Shown: positions 33,064 through 41,680 of the stretch, one piece after another
Numbering within the stretch: the stretch's first letter is position 1
Layout: each line of letters opens with the position of its first letter
Assembly (NCBI GenBank): GCA_039201605.1
Contig: JBCCRO010000028.1
Span: 8,159-72,158, forward strand
Direction: 5' to 3'
DNA: 64,000 bases
DNA from: CADEDH01 sp039201605
Lineage (GTDB): Bacteria > Actinomycetota > Acidimicrobiia > Acidimicrobiales > SZUA-35
Notes under the pieces: generated by a model
Databases searched by the model: none
Told to the model about the DNA's origin: nothing
Seen by the model: the letters and a program-made list of their open reading frames with translations, nothing else
Made by a program: the position numbers and the translations under genes

Positions 33064-33204
33064 CGAGGCCGCCTTTTTCGACAAAATACGTTTGAATACG
33101 CTTGTGTGGCCCACTAGGGTGCTGCACAGTACCGGGTGACAGGCGCTCGTGGGTACTTGGGGAAGCGCCCTCCGGCCCCTGCCACCCGGTGCTACCTTCC
33201 GGCC

Positions 33205-33858
33205 GTGGCCACCCCCGCACCCTCTCCGTCGGCCCCGGTCGACACCGTGATCTTCGACCTGGGCAACGTGCTGATCCCGTGGGATCGACGGTTCCTCTAC
33301 GAGAAGCTGATCGACGACCGGGACGAGCTCGACCGCTTCCTCGACGACGTCCTCACCCTCGACGCCAACGCCGACCTCGACCGGGGCACCCCGCTCCCCG
33401 AGGTGGTGGCCGGGCTCATCGAGCTACATCCCGACCACGCCGACCTGCTCCAGGCCTTCGCCGACCGGTGGATCGAGACGGTCGGCCCCGCCATCGAGGG
33501 GTCGGTGCGGCTGCTGGAGCGGCTCGTGGCCGCCGGTGTGCCCTGCTACGCCCTGTCGAACTTCGGACGCGACACCTTCGAGCAGACCGAGGGTCGCTTC
33601 CCCTTCCTCGACCGGTTCGAGGGGCGGCTCATCTCCGGCTACGAGGGCGTGGTGAAGCCCGAACCCGAGATCTTCCACCTCCTGTGCCGCCGTTTCGGGC
33701 TGAGGGCGGAACGGTCGCTGTTCATCGACGACTCGGCCGCCAACGTCGCCGCCGCCCGCGACCTCGGCTTCGCCGTTCACCACTTCGCCGACCCCGAGGC
33801 CCTCGAGGCCGATCTCGTGGCCCGAGCGTTGCTGCCGGCCACGGCGGAGCGGGCCTGA
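33205..33858 (+). CDS. HAD-superfamily hydrolase
   Basis: 217 residues from GTG 33205, with TACCTT 6 bases upstream and no ribosome site (leaderless). Motif I is VIFDLGNVLIPWD (nucleophile Asp; the second position is Gly-Asn-Val rather than DxD, as in many epoxide-hydrolase-N-type and YihX-type HADs). Motif II is CYALSNFG, and motifs III/IV are EGVVKPEPEIF and LFIDDSAANVAAA. Substrate probably a small phosphate or haloacid; undetermined. Confidence 0.85.
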   Translation: MATPAPSPSAPVDTVIFDLGNVLIPWDRRFLYEKLIDDRDELDRFLDDVLTLDANADLDRGTPLPEVVAGLIELHPDHADLLQAFADRWIETVGPAIEGSVRLLERLVAAGVPCYALSNFGRDTFEQTEGRFPFLDRFEGRLISGYEGVVKPEPEIFHLLCRRFGLRAERSLFIDDSAANVAAARDLGFAVHHFADPEALEADLVARALLPATAERA

Positions 33859-33909
33859 GCCGATGGCGGGTCGGCTGCCGCAGGGGGAGAGCCGGATACC
33901 CTCGCCGCC

Positions 33910-34692
33910 ATGACGGCATTGCAGATCATCGGCGGCGGCAAGATGGGCCAGGCGCTGCTGGGCGGGCTCCTCACCGCCGGGTGGGCGCCCGCCGCCGACC
34001 TGGCCGTGGTCGAGGTGTCGCCCGAGTTGCGGGCCGACCTGAGCGCTCGGTTCGACGGTGTGGCCGTCGTCGATGCCCCTCGGCCCGGGGTCGACACGAT
34101 GGTCGCGGTGAAGCCGCACATCGTCCTCGACGTGTGCGCCGCCCTCGACGCGCCCGGACGGGTCCTCTCGATCGCCGCAGGCATCACCGTGGCCGCCATG
34201 GAGCGGGCCCTGCCCCCGGGCACGGCCGTGGTGCGGGCCATGCCGAACACCCCGGCCCTGGTCGGTGTGGGCGCGGCCGCCCTCACCGGAGGTACGGCGT
34301 CCACCGGCGACGACGTGACCTGGGCCTCCGGCATCCTGCGGGCCGTCGGCGAGGTCGCGGTGGTCACCGAGGCCCAACTCGACGCCGTCACCGGGCTCTC
34401 CGGCTCCGGTCCGGCCTACGTGTTCCTGGTGGCCGAGGCCATGATCGACGCCGGAGTGGCCGCCGGCCTGCCGGCCGACGTGGCCCGGACGCTCGCCACC
34501 CAGACCCTGCTGGGGGCGGCCACCCTGCTCAGCCAGGGAGACCAGGCGGCGGCCGAGCTGCGGGCCGCCGTCACCACCCCGGCCGGCACCACCGCCGCCG
34601 GCCTGCGGGTGCTCGAACAACGGGCGGTGCGGGCCGCCTTCATCGACGCCGTGCAGGCCGCAACCGACCGTTCCCGTCAGCTGGGAGGCTGA
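33910..34692 (+). CDS. proC: Pyrroline-5-carboxylate reductase
   Basis: 260 residues. The N-terminal NAD(P)-binding Rossmann loop is IIGGGKMGQALLGGL; the family signature VRAMPNTPALVGVGAAALTG and the C-terminal block LDAVTGLSGSGPAYVFLVAE...TTPAGTTAAGLRVLE are all intact. It makes proline from pyrroline-5-carboxylate in the cytoplasm. TACCCT 7 bases before the ATG marks a leaderless message. The next gene starts 2 bases after the stop. Confidence 0.93.
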   Translation: MTALQIIGGGKMGQALLGGLLTAGWAPAADLAVVEVSPELRADLSARFDGVAVVDAPRPGVDTMVAVKPHIVLDVCAALDAPGRVLSIAAGITVAAMERALPPGTAVVRAMPNTPALVGVGAAALTGGTASTGDDVTWASGILRAVGEVAVVTEAQLDAVTGLSGSGPAYVFLVAEAMIDAGVAAGLPADVARTLATQTLLGAATLLSQGDQAAAELRAAVTTPAGTTAAGLRVLEQRAVRAAFIDAVQAATDRSRQLGG

Positions 34693-34694
34693 GC

Positions 34695-35597
34695 GTGACC
34701 ACCGACCTCCGTTTCGACACCATCTCCTTCCTGTCCGACTACGGCCACGGCGACGAGTTCGTCGGCGTCGTCCACTCGGTCATCCGCTCCCTGGTCCGGG
34801 GCGTCGACGTGATCGACATCTGCCACGAGGTCGAGCCGTTCAACGTGCGCGACGGGGCCCTCACCCTGGCCCGGGCCTCGCTCCACCTGGTGCCCGGCGT
34901 GGTGCTGGCCGTGGTCGACCCCGGCGTCGGCGCCGGGCGCAAGGGCGTCGCCATCGAGGTCGGCGACGGCCAGAGCTTCCTCGTCGGTCCCGACAACGGT
35001 GTCCTGGCCCCGGCCGTGGCCATGGTCGGTGGCGCAACGGGGGCCGTGGTGCTCGACAACCCCGAGTACCAGCTGCCCGGTCCGTCGAACACCTTCGACG
35101 GCCGTGACGTGTTCGCCCCCGCCGCCGCCCACCTGTGCCGGGGCGTGCCGATGGAGGAGCTGGGCACCGTGGTCGACCCCGTGCAACTCGTGCCCGGCGT
35201 GATGCCGGTGAGCGAGCCGGAGGACGACGGCACCCTCAGCGCCGAGGTGCTGTGGATCGATCGCTTCGGCAACGTGCAGCTCAACGTCGAGCCCGAGCAG
35301 CTCGCCGGGTGGCCCGAGACCATCGAGATCCGGGGCGGGAGGGAGAGCCGGGTGGCTCAGACCGTCACCACCTTCGCCGGTATCTCCACCATGAGCCTGG
35401 GCCTCCTGGTCGACTCCTACGGTCTGATCGCGGTGGCCGGCAACCGGGAGTCGGCGGCCGACGCACTGGGGGTGGCCGAGGCCGACCCGGTGGTGCTGGC
35501 CCCGCTCGCCGGTCGACCCCCGGCCCGGACCACCTCGACCGAATCACCGGTGGTGTTCACCACGAACCCCGGCCCGGAAGGCGGAGCGGCCCGATGA
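34695..35597 (+). CDS. SAM hydroxide adenosyltransferase / SAM hydrolase (DUF62 family)
   Basis: 300 residues from GTG 34695 (GGGAGG upstream). Family blocks: TISFLSDYGHGDEFVGVVHS, VIDICHEVEPFNV, AVVDPGVGAGRKGVAIEV, FLVGPDNGVLAPA, NTFDGRDVFAPAAA. These enzymes split S-adenosylmethionine into adenosine and methionine with a hydroxide, and are related to fluorinase and chlorinase. A chlorinase or fluorinase is unlikely because the typical inserted loop is not evident. A 29-codon gene overlaps its stop. Confidence 0.88.
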   Translation: MTTDLRFDTISFLSDYGHGDEFVGVVHSVIRSLVRGVDVIDICHEVEPFNVRDGALTLARASLHLVPGVVLAVVDPGVGAGRKGVAIEVGDGQSFLVGPDNGVLAPAVAMVGGATGAVVLDNPEYQLPGPSNTFDGRDVFAPAAAHLCRGVPMEELGTVVDPVQLVPGVMPVSEPEDDGTLSAEVLWIDRFGNVQLNVEPEQLAGWPETIEIRGGRESRVAQTVTTFAGISTMSLGLLVDSYGLIAVAGNRESAADALGVAEADPVVLAPLAGRPPARTTSTESPVVFTTNPGPEGGAAR

Positions 35598-35683
35598 GAC
35601 CCTCGATCGTGATCACCCTGGCCCTGCTGCTGCTGGCCCTGCTGGTGGCGGGAAGCCTCCAGATCTTCTTCCTCATCCGCTGA
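35594..35683 (+). CDS. 29-residue single-helix micropeptide
   Basis: The ATG overlaps the SAM hydrolase stop (ATGA). The product MRPSIVITLALLLLALLVAG is one transmembrane helix followed by SLQIFFLIR. The coupling and clean hydrophobic character suggest it is translated; no family known. Confidence 0.45.
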   Translation: MRPSIVITLALLLLALLVAGSLQIFFLIR

Positions 35684-35735
35684 ACCTCGGTCGACGGCCT
35701 TCGACGGTCGACCGTCGGCTCGCCGTCCGGCCCGG

Positions 35736-36998
35736 TCAGCCCTGGAGCTGTTCGAGCAGGCTGCGGACGTCGCCCACCTCGACCTCACCGGTCGCCGTCT
35801 CGGGCCCCGACCCCTGGTCGGTGTCGAGGTCTCCGTCGAGCCCCGGGGCGGTCCCCAGCCACCAGGCGATGAGGAAGCTGTAGAAGGTCGGGATGGGGCG
35901 ATGGCGCCCGTCGACCTCGACGGCGTACCGCTCACGGGGAGAATGGGGCACCCGGTCGGGGGTGGCGCCGTCGTCCTCGGTCGGGTCGGACGGTTCGTCC
36001 AGCGCCGACCACGGGGTCGACGGGGGACCGGTCGACGGCAGCGGCGCCGAGCTGGGGTCGGCGGTCGGACGGTCGACGATGGCGCCGTCCCCGGCGGTCG
36101 TGGTCGAGGGGATCGGCCCGGCGGCGGTGCTGCCGGTGCCCGCATCGGCGGCGGCCGGGGCGGCGGCGGGCGGTGCCGTGGGCTCTGGGGCGGTGGCGTT
36201 GGCGGTGGTCGTCACCGTCGGCGGCGGGGCGGAGAAGACACTGGCCGGGATGGTCGTGGTGACGAGGGGCACCAGGGCGGCGGAGGGAGCCGGGGCTCTG
36301 GTGGTCGTCGGTCGGGCGGTGGTCGGGGTGGCCGTGGTCGGCGGTCGGGCCGAGGCCACCGTGGTCGGCGGGGTCGGCGGCCGGGTGGTCGGCGGCGCCG
36401 TTGTGGGCGTCCGGGTCGTCGGCGGCCGGGTGGTGGCCGGCGGCCGGGTGGTCGTGGTGGTCGGGGGACGGGTGGTCGTGGTGGTCGGTGGCGCAGTGGT
36501 CGTCGGGGCGACCGTCGTCGGTGCAGGTTCCTGGCCCCGGACCGCCATGAAACGATGGGTGGTCCACACCCGACCCTGGCCGTCGAACACCACGCCGACG
36601 CCCATACGGTCGTAGCGGGGGTCGACGATGTTGGCCAGGTGGGCGGGGCTGGCCACGAAGGCCTGGTAGAGCCGGTTGATGTCGATCACGTCGTGGGTGC
36701 CGACGTTCTCGCCCAGCACCTCCCAGTTGGCCGAGATGCCACCCGACAGGTCGCCGGCGTGACGGAGCACCCCGTCTCCGGCCATGGTCTGCGACCACGA
36801 GCGGGCCTGGCCGACCAGTTGGCCGTCGACGGCGAGCGGCGCCAGGCCATGGGCGGCGCGGGTGCCGTTGATCAGCGAGTGAAAGGTGGCCTCGGCCTGG
36901 CCGGTCGTCATTTCGGCCGCTTCAGCGGCGTTCGGCTGGCCGGGCGTCAGGACGACGGTCGCCAGAAGCAGGGCGACCACGAGTTGGCGGATTCCCAC
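35736..36998 (-). CDS. Secreted CAP/SCP-domain protein with Thr/Pro-rich linker
   Basis: 420 residues. A signal peptide (IRQLVVALLLATVVLTPGQP) is followed by a CAP domain (about 35-150): INGTRAAHGLAPLAVDGQLV, RHAGDLSGG, VLGENVG, AFVASPAHLANIVDPRYDRMGVGVV, including the HxxxN and ENVG elements of the family. From about residue 160 to 260 comes a low-complexity Thr/Pro-rich linker (TTTTTRPPTTTTTRPPATTR), probably O-glycosylated or wall-spanning, then a Ser/Thr/Pro/Asp-rich tail. Bacterial CAP proteins are extracellular and of unclear function. Confidence 0.83.
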   Translation of the reverse strand: MGIRQLVVALLLATVVLTPGQPNAAEAAEMTTGQAEATFHSLINGTRAAHGLAPLAVDGQLVGQARSWSQTMAGDGVLRHAGDLSGGISANWEVLGENVGTHDVIDINRLYQAFVASPAHLANIVDPRYDRMGVGVVFDGQGRVWTTHRFMAVRGQEPAPTTVAPTTTAPPTTTTTRPPTTTTTRPPATTRPPTTRTPTTAPPTTRPPTPPTTVASARPPTTATPTTARPTTTRAPAPSAALVPLVTTTIPASVFSAPPPTVTTTANATAPEPTAPPAAAPAAADAGTGSTAAGPIPSTTTAGDGAIVDRPTADPSSAPLPSTGPPSTPWSALDEPSDPTEDDGATPDRVPHSPRERYAVEVDGRHRPIPTFYSFLIAWWLGTAPGLDGDLDTDQGSGPETATGEVEVGDVRSLLEQLQG

Positions 36999-37084
36999 GG
37001 TAAGACCTCAACCGGTGGCGGACGTTGGTCTCCTGCCAATCGGTTGGGTCCGGGGTGACTTGAGGCGGGGTTCGTCCCCCCAGG

Positions 37085-37879
37085 TCAGCGACGTGAGCCG
37101 GTGGTCGCCTGACGCTTGAGCGGGGTGCCGACCCAGAACTGGGGGAGGATCCGGCGCAGCGATCGCAGCACCTCGCCGTCGCCCTGGGGGGTGAGGGTGA
37201 GGGTGTTCTCGGCCCGCTCGACGGAGCCGTCGAGCAGCCACTGGCCCGCCGGGCCGGCGTCGACGCCGCGCAGCTCGGCGGTGTCGGCCTGTTCGTCGCC
37301 GACGGCCCACGTCGAGCTGATGCGCCACTGTCGGGTGCCCGGGTTCTGGAGGGCCAGCATCACGCCGATCGCCTCCTCGTCGAGGCCGGCTCCGGCCAGA
37401 ACGGCTCGGGCCATGTCCGGGGTGTTGCGCAGCTGCTCGGCCCGGGCCACGTCGTTGGCCGGCACCCGGATGGGGCGGGACCCCACCGACTCGGGCTGGC
37501 GCAGCAGGATCATGTCCGACAGCGTCTCCGGCATCCGGGTGATCCGCAGGGGGGCGACGTCGATGAGGTCGGGGTCGAGCGAGGAGGTGACCACCGCCCG
37601 CTGCGGGGTGGCGTGGATCGTGGTGAGGCTGGTGTCGCCGTGCGCCATCACGTGCACCGACACCACCAGGGAGGCGGAGTCGATCACCTTGAGCATGGCG
37701 GTGACCAGCGGGTCGAGGTTGCCGTCGACCATGATCCCGCCCGACTCCATGCGGACGACGGCCACCGGGCTGGCCAGGCGACGACCGCTCACCTGTTCGA
37801 GCGCCTCCGGCAGCAGGTTCTCGGGGATGCGGAGACGGCTACGGCTGCGGTCCAAGATGGGGATGAGCTGCGACGACAT
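37085..37879 (-). CDS. Unknown soluble protein, possibly EspG-like
   Basis: 264 residues from the ATG at 37879 (GGGAGCGGG about 6 bases upstream); a second ATG at 37909 is possible. The protein is mixed alpha/beta with no enzymatic motif: RIPENLLPEALEQVSGRRLA, VVRMESGGIMVDGNLDPLVT, SLVVSVHVMAHGDTS, DMILLRQPESVGSRPIRV, RQWRISSTWAVGDE. The layout recalls EspG/ESX-associated proteins, but I see no type VII genes nearby, so that is a weak suggestion. It is divergent from the acyl-CoA ligase gene. Confidence 0.55.
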   Translation of the reverse strand: MSSQLIPILDRSRSRLRIPENLLPEALEQVSGRRLASPVAVVRMESGGIMVDGNLDPLVTAMLKVIDSASLVVSVHVMAHGDTSLTTIHATPQRAVVTSSLDPDLIDVAPLRITRMPETLSDMILLRQPESVGSRPIRVPANDVARAEQLRNTPDMARAVLAGAGLDEEAIGVMLALQNPGTRQWRISSTWAVGDEQADTAELRGVDAGPAGQWLLDGSVERAENTLTLTPQGDGEVLRSLRRILPQFWVGTPLKRQATTGSRR

Positions 37880-38089
37880 GCGACCCGCTCCCAGACTCGT
37901 TCTGTTCACCCGCTGGCTCCTGTCCCGCCGTTCGTCGCCCCGATGCCTCGTGCCCCACTACCCGCCCCGGCCAAGATAGAAGGCTGCCGGGGTGGGCGAA
38001 AGGCCCGAGAGCAGGTTGTCATGGTTCCTGGGCCATATGGCCCGGGTCGAGGCGGGTTCCCGGTCCCGAACTGTGCTGAAATCATCGGC

Positions 38090-39601
38090 GTGAACGTCGT
38101 CGAGCAGTTGTGGGACCCCGCCAGTGAGCCGTCGGGAGGCGACGAGGCCGGTCCGCCGGCGTTGATCACCACCTCGGGCGCGTTGACCCGGGCCGAACTC
38201 CGGGAGCGCAGCGAACGGTGGCGGGCCGACCTGGCCGCCGCCGGGATCGAGCGCGGGGATCGGGTGGTGCTGATCGCCGGCAACGGCGAGCTGTTCGTCG
38301 TCGCCTACCTCGCCCTGCTCGGTCTGGGTGCGGTGACCGTGCCGCTCAATCCGCAGTCGCCCCCGGCCGAGCTGCGCCGGGAGGTCGACGACGTGGTGCC
38401 CCGCGCCGCCATCGTCGAGCCCGCCGTCCTGGTGGCGGCCGGTGAGGCCGGGGCCGAAGCCCTCCTCGGGCCGTCGGTACCCGTCATCGACGTGGCAACG
38501 CTCGGCTCGGGCGAGCCGATGGCGGCCCGGTCGGTCGACCCCGACGACCCCGCCGTGCTGCTCTTCACCAGCGGCACCGCAGGCATGCCGAAGCCCGCCG
38601 TCCTGACCCACCTGAACCTGGCCTCGGCCATGGCCTCGATGGTGTCGCTCCCGGTCGACCTGATCGGGGCCGGCCACGTCGCCCTGGCCGTCATCCCCCT
38701 GTTCCACGTGTTCGGCCTCCACACCGTGATCAACCTCGGCACCCGGATCGGGGCGACCCTGGTCATCGACGACTTCCTCGGCGCCGATCACGTGGCCGAC
38801 CTGGTCGATCGTCACGGCGTCACCCTCCTCGTCGGTCCGCCGGCGATGTGGCAGGTGCTGGCGGGGGCGGACGGCCTCGACGCCGAGGCCTTCGCCTCGG
38901 TGAAGCTCGCCATCTCCGGCGCCGCCAAGCTCGATCCGGGCCTGCGGGCCCGGGTGGCCGAACGGCTGGGCCTCACCCTCGACGAGGGCTACGGCCTCAC
39001 CGAAACCTGCGCCGTGGCCGCCTCCAGCGTCGGCATCGAGGCCCCGGCCGGTTCGGTCGGCCACCTCATGCCCGGTATCGAGGCCCGTCTGGTCGACGGC
39101 GACGGCCGCGACGTGCTCGTCGGCGACGCCGGCGAGGTGTGGGCCCGGGGCCCGATGGTGTCGCCCGGCTACTTCACCGTCGAGGCCGACGGGCGGGCCC
39201 GCCTGGTGTCGAACCGGGATGAGGACGGCTGGCTCCGCACCGGCGACGTGGCCGTGGTCGACGACGGCGGGTTCCTGTCGATCGTGGACCGGGCCAAGGA
39301 CCTCGTGATCGTGTCCGGGTTCAACGTGTACCCGGGGGAGGTCGAGGTGGTGCTCCAGCGGCACCCGGCGGTGGCCGAGGCCGCCGTGGTCGGGGAGGCC
39401 GACGCCGACACCGGCGAGGCGCTGGTGGCCCACATCGTGCTGGCGGGGGCCGCCGCCGAGGCGGGCGAGGCCCCGGTCGACGAGCTGCTCGCCCACTGTC
39501 GACACCAGCTGGCCCGGTACAAGGTGCCTCGCCGGGTGGAGGTGCACGACGTCCTCCCCCGGGGCCTGGCCGGCAAGCTTCGACGCCTGGAGCTGCGCTG
39601 A
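38090..39601 (+). CDS. AMP-forming acyl-CoA synthetase/ligase
   Basis: 503 residues from GTG 38090, with TGAAAT 7 bases upstream (leaderless pattern). Adenylation motifs: VLLFTSGTAGMPKPAVLTHLN (A3, P-loop), EGYGLTETC (A5), GWLRTGDVAVVDDGG (A7), IVDRAKDLVIVSGFNVYPGE (A8) and the catalytic lysine in RGLAGKLRRLEL (A10). It activates a carboxylic acid, probably a fatty or aromatic acid, to acyl-AMP and then acyl-CoA. The substrate cannot be read by eye. A second such enzyme is at 49,639. Confidence 0.87.
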   Translation: MNVVEQLWDPASEPSGGDEAGPPALITTSGALTRAELRERSERWRADLAAAGIERGDRVVLIAGNGELFVVAYLALLGLGAVTVPLNPQSPPAELRREVDDVVPRAAIVEPAVLVAAGEAGAEALLGPSVPVIDVATLGSGEPMAARSVDPDDPAVLLFTSGTAGMPKPAVLTHLNLASAMASMVSLPVDLIGAGHVALAVIPLFHVFGLHTVINLGTRIGATLVIDDFLGADHVADLVDRHGVTLLVGPPAMWQVLAGADGLDAEAFASVKLAISGAAKLDPGLRARVAERLGLTLDEGYGLTETCAVAASSVGIEAPAGSVGHLMPGIEARLVDGDGRDVLVGDAGEVWARGPMVSPGYFTVEADGRARLVSNRDEDGWLRTGDVAVVDDGGFLSIVDRAKDLVIVSGFNVYPGEVEVVLQRHPAVAEAAVVGEADADTGEALVAHIVLAGAAAEAGEAPVDELLAHCRHQLARYKVPRRVEVHDVLPRGLAGKLRRLELR

Positions 39602-39667
39602 GGTTCGGACCGGGCCGTCACCGCTGAATCAAGCGGAAATTGTCACGTGATCACCCCGCTCGTGCAT

Positions 39668-39696
39668 TTGTGAACCGACGTCGGGGTCCGTAGCCT
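39668..39696 (+). promoter_or_regulatory. rex promoter with overlapping Rex half-site
   Basis: TTGTGA (39668-39673), 17 bases, TAGCCT (39691-39696), then 6 bases to the GTG of rex: a well-spaced promoter for a leaderless message. The -35 is within TTGTGAA, the Rex-operator half-site, and a TTGTCACGTGATCAC segment lies about 20 bases upstream. Autoregulation by Rex is therefore likely. Confidence 0.6.
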
Positions 39697-39702
39697 CGGG
39701 AC

Positions 39703-40371
39703 GTGAGTAAGGGACCGGTCTCGGCAGCAACGGTGGGTCGTCTACCCACCTACCTCCGTGCCGTGCTCGATCTGGCCGCCCAGGAGACGGCGACGGTGTC
39801 GAGCGAGGGTCTGGCCGAGCTGGTGGGGGTCAACGCCGCCACCGTCCGCCGGGATCTGGCCACCCTCGACATCGTGGGCACCAGGGGCGTCGGCTACGAC
39901 GTGAAGTACCTGGTCTACGAGATCTCGGTGGAGCTCGGGGTCAATCAGGAGTGGCCGGTCGTGGTGGTGGGCGCCGGCAACCTGGGCCGGGCCCTGGCCA
40001 ACTACAAGGGGCTGGCCGATCGGGGCTTCCCCATCCGTTGTCTGTGCGACATCGATCCCGAGAAAGTGGGAAAGGATGTATCGGGGCTGCCGGTTTGTCA
40101 TCTCGACGAATTGCCCGAACTCGTGCCCGAACAGGGGATCACGGTTGGGGTGATCGCCACCCCGGTTGAGGGGGCCCAGCACGCGGCTGACAAACTGATA
40201 GCCGCAGGGGTCACTTCGATCCTCAACTTCACCGCACACCCCATCGTCGTCCCCGAGGGAGTCATGGTTCGCCGAGTAGATCTCGCCACCGAACTGCAGA
40301 TTCTCAGCTTCTACCAGCAGCGAGGCCTCGCCGCCTCCGGCGGTACCGGCGTACCCCTGGAGTCGGCATGA
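39703..40371 (+). CDS. rex: Redox-sensing transcriptional repressor Rex
   Basis: 222 residues from GTG 39703. The N-terminal winged helix (residues 9-80; LPTYLRAVLDLAAQETATVS and VGVNAATVRRDLATLDIVGT) is followed by a Rossmann NAD(H) domain (VVVVGAGNLGRAL) and the C-terminal domain-swap helix (RRVDLATELQILSFYQQR). Rex represses respiratory and related genes unless NADH is high. It heads the haem cluster, as in Streptomyces (rex-hemACD), so haem supply is probably tied to redox state. Confidence 0.93.
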   Translation: MSKGPVSAATVGRLPTYLRAVLDLAAQETATVSSEGLAELVGVNAATVRRDLATLDIVGTRGVGYDVKYLVYEISVELGVNQEWPVVVVGAGNLGRALANYKGLADRGFPIRCLCDIDPEKVGKDVSGLPVCHLDELPELVPEQGITVGVIATPVEGAQHAADKLIAAGVTSILNFTAHPIVVPEGVMVRRVDLATELQILSFYQQRGLAASGGTGVPLESA

Positions 40372-40426
40372 GTGCCCACCGTGAGCGATCACGGCGGCCG
40401 GTAGAGTTGGGCGCCGGGAGTCAACG

Positions 40427-41680
40427 ATGACCATCACCGTCATAGGCCTCAATCAGCGGAGCGCTCCCGCCCACGTCCTCGATGAGATGAGCCTGGGCGC
40501 GGACCACCTGGCCAAGGCGTTGGCCGAGGTGACCAACAGCGACGTGGTGAGCGAAGCGGTCGTCGTCTCGACCTGCAACCGCACCGAGGTCTACGTCTAC
40601 GCCGAGCGCTTCCACGACGGGTTCCGCGACGTTCGCAACGCCATGGCCCTCCTCAGCGGCCTCGACCCCGAGACCTTCGACCCCCACCTCTACGTCCACT
40701 ACCACGAGGGCGCCATCCGCCACCTGTTCGAGGTGGCCGCCGGGCTCGACTCGGTGGTGTTGGGCGAGCACGAGATCCTGGGCCAGGTGGCCCGGGCGTG
40801 GGAGACGGCCCGCATCGAGGGCGCCTCGTCGTCGGTGCTCAATCTGGTGTTCCAGCGGGCGGTCGAGTGTGGCAAGAAGGTCCGCACCGACACCGCCATC
40901 GGGCGCAGTACGGCGTCCCTGTCCCACGCCGCCGTCTCGCTGCTCGGCGAGCGCCGCGCCGATCTCGAGGGCGCATCGGTGCTCCTGATCGGCACCGGCG
41001 AGGTCGGCACCTCGGTCGCTTCGGCGCTGACCAGGGCGGTCGACGTCGAATTGACCGTGACCAACCGCACTGCGGCCCGGGCCGATGCGGTGGCCGCCGA
41101 GCTGGCCGCCGCCACGGTGCCCTTCGCCGACATCGACCAGGCCCTGATCGACGCCGACATCGTGATCGCCGCCACCGGCGCCCCCGAGCCCGTGCTCTCC
41201 CTCGATGCGCTACGAGCGGCGGCGGAGGCCCGACCCACCCTCGTGATGGACCTGGCCCAGCCGGCCGATGTGGCCGAGGGCGCGGCGGCGCTCGACGGTG
41301 TCGATCTCTGCCCCCTGGTCGAGGTGCAGGCCGTGGCCAACCGGGGCATCGAGGCCCGCCAGGCTCACGTCGCCGACGCCCGGGCCGTGATCGACGACGA
41401 GATCCAGCGCTACGCCACCGCCAACTCGGCCCGACAGGTCGCCCCCCTGATCGGCGGCCTGCACGGCTGGGCCGACGCCGTGCGGGAGGGCGAGCTGGAT
41501 CGCTATGCCGCCAAGCTGGCCAACATGGCCGACGAGGATCGCGATGCGGTCGAGGCGCTCACCCGTTCGATCGTGGCCAAGCTCCTCCATCAGCCGACCG
41601 TGACGCTCAAGGACGCCGCAGGCACCGCTCGAGGCGAGCGGTTGGCCGACGCCATGAGGGAGTTGTTCGACCAGTCGTGA
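40427..41680 (+). CDS. hemA: Glutamyl-tRNA reductase
   Basis: 417 residues. First enzyme of the C5 route to 5-aminolevulinate: it reduces glutamyl-tRNA to glutamate-1-semialdehyde with NADPH. The active-site cysteine is in VSTCNRTEVYVY (residues 45-56); HLFEVAAGLDSVVLGEHEIL and the NADPH loop LLIGTGEVGTSVASAL are intact. The stop overlaps the hemC GTG as GTGA. Full length for the family. Confidence 0.95.
   Translation: MTITVIGLNQRSAPAHVLDEMSLGADHLAKALAEVTNSDVVSEAVVVSTCNRTEVYVYAERFHDGFRDVRNAMALLSGLDPETFDPHLYVHYHEGAIRHLFEVAAGLDSVVLGEHEILGQVARAWETARIEGASSSVLNLVFQRAVECGKKVRTDTAIGRSTASLSHAAVSLLGERRADLEGASVLLIGTGEVGTSVASALTRAVDVELTVTNRTAARADAVAAELAAATVPFADIDQALIDADIVIAATGAPEPVLSLDALRAAAEARPTLVMDLAQPADVAEGAAALDGVDLCPLVEVQAVANRGIEARQAHVADARAVIDDEIQRYATANSARQVAPLIGGLHGWADAVREGELDRYAAKLANMADEDRDAVEALTRSIVAKLLHQPTVTLKDAAGTARGERLADAMRELFDQS

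Noticed and set aside
33102..33900. Upstream extension of the SAM hydrolase frame through the HAD gene
   Set aside because: Arg-rich nonsense antiparallel to real codon use; the true start is GTG 34695 with a ribosome site.
36290..36530. Repetitive GGTGGTC-type DNA resembling a microsatellite
   Set aside because: It is the codon-level repetition of the Thr/Pro-rich linker of the CAP protein on the minus strand.
37958..39547. 529-codon minus-strand frame opposite the acyl-CoA ligase
   Set aside because: His/Gly-rich shadow; the ligase on the plus strand has all A-motifs.
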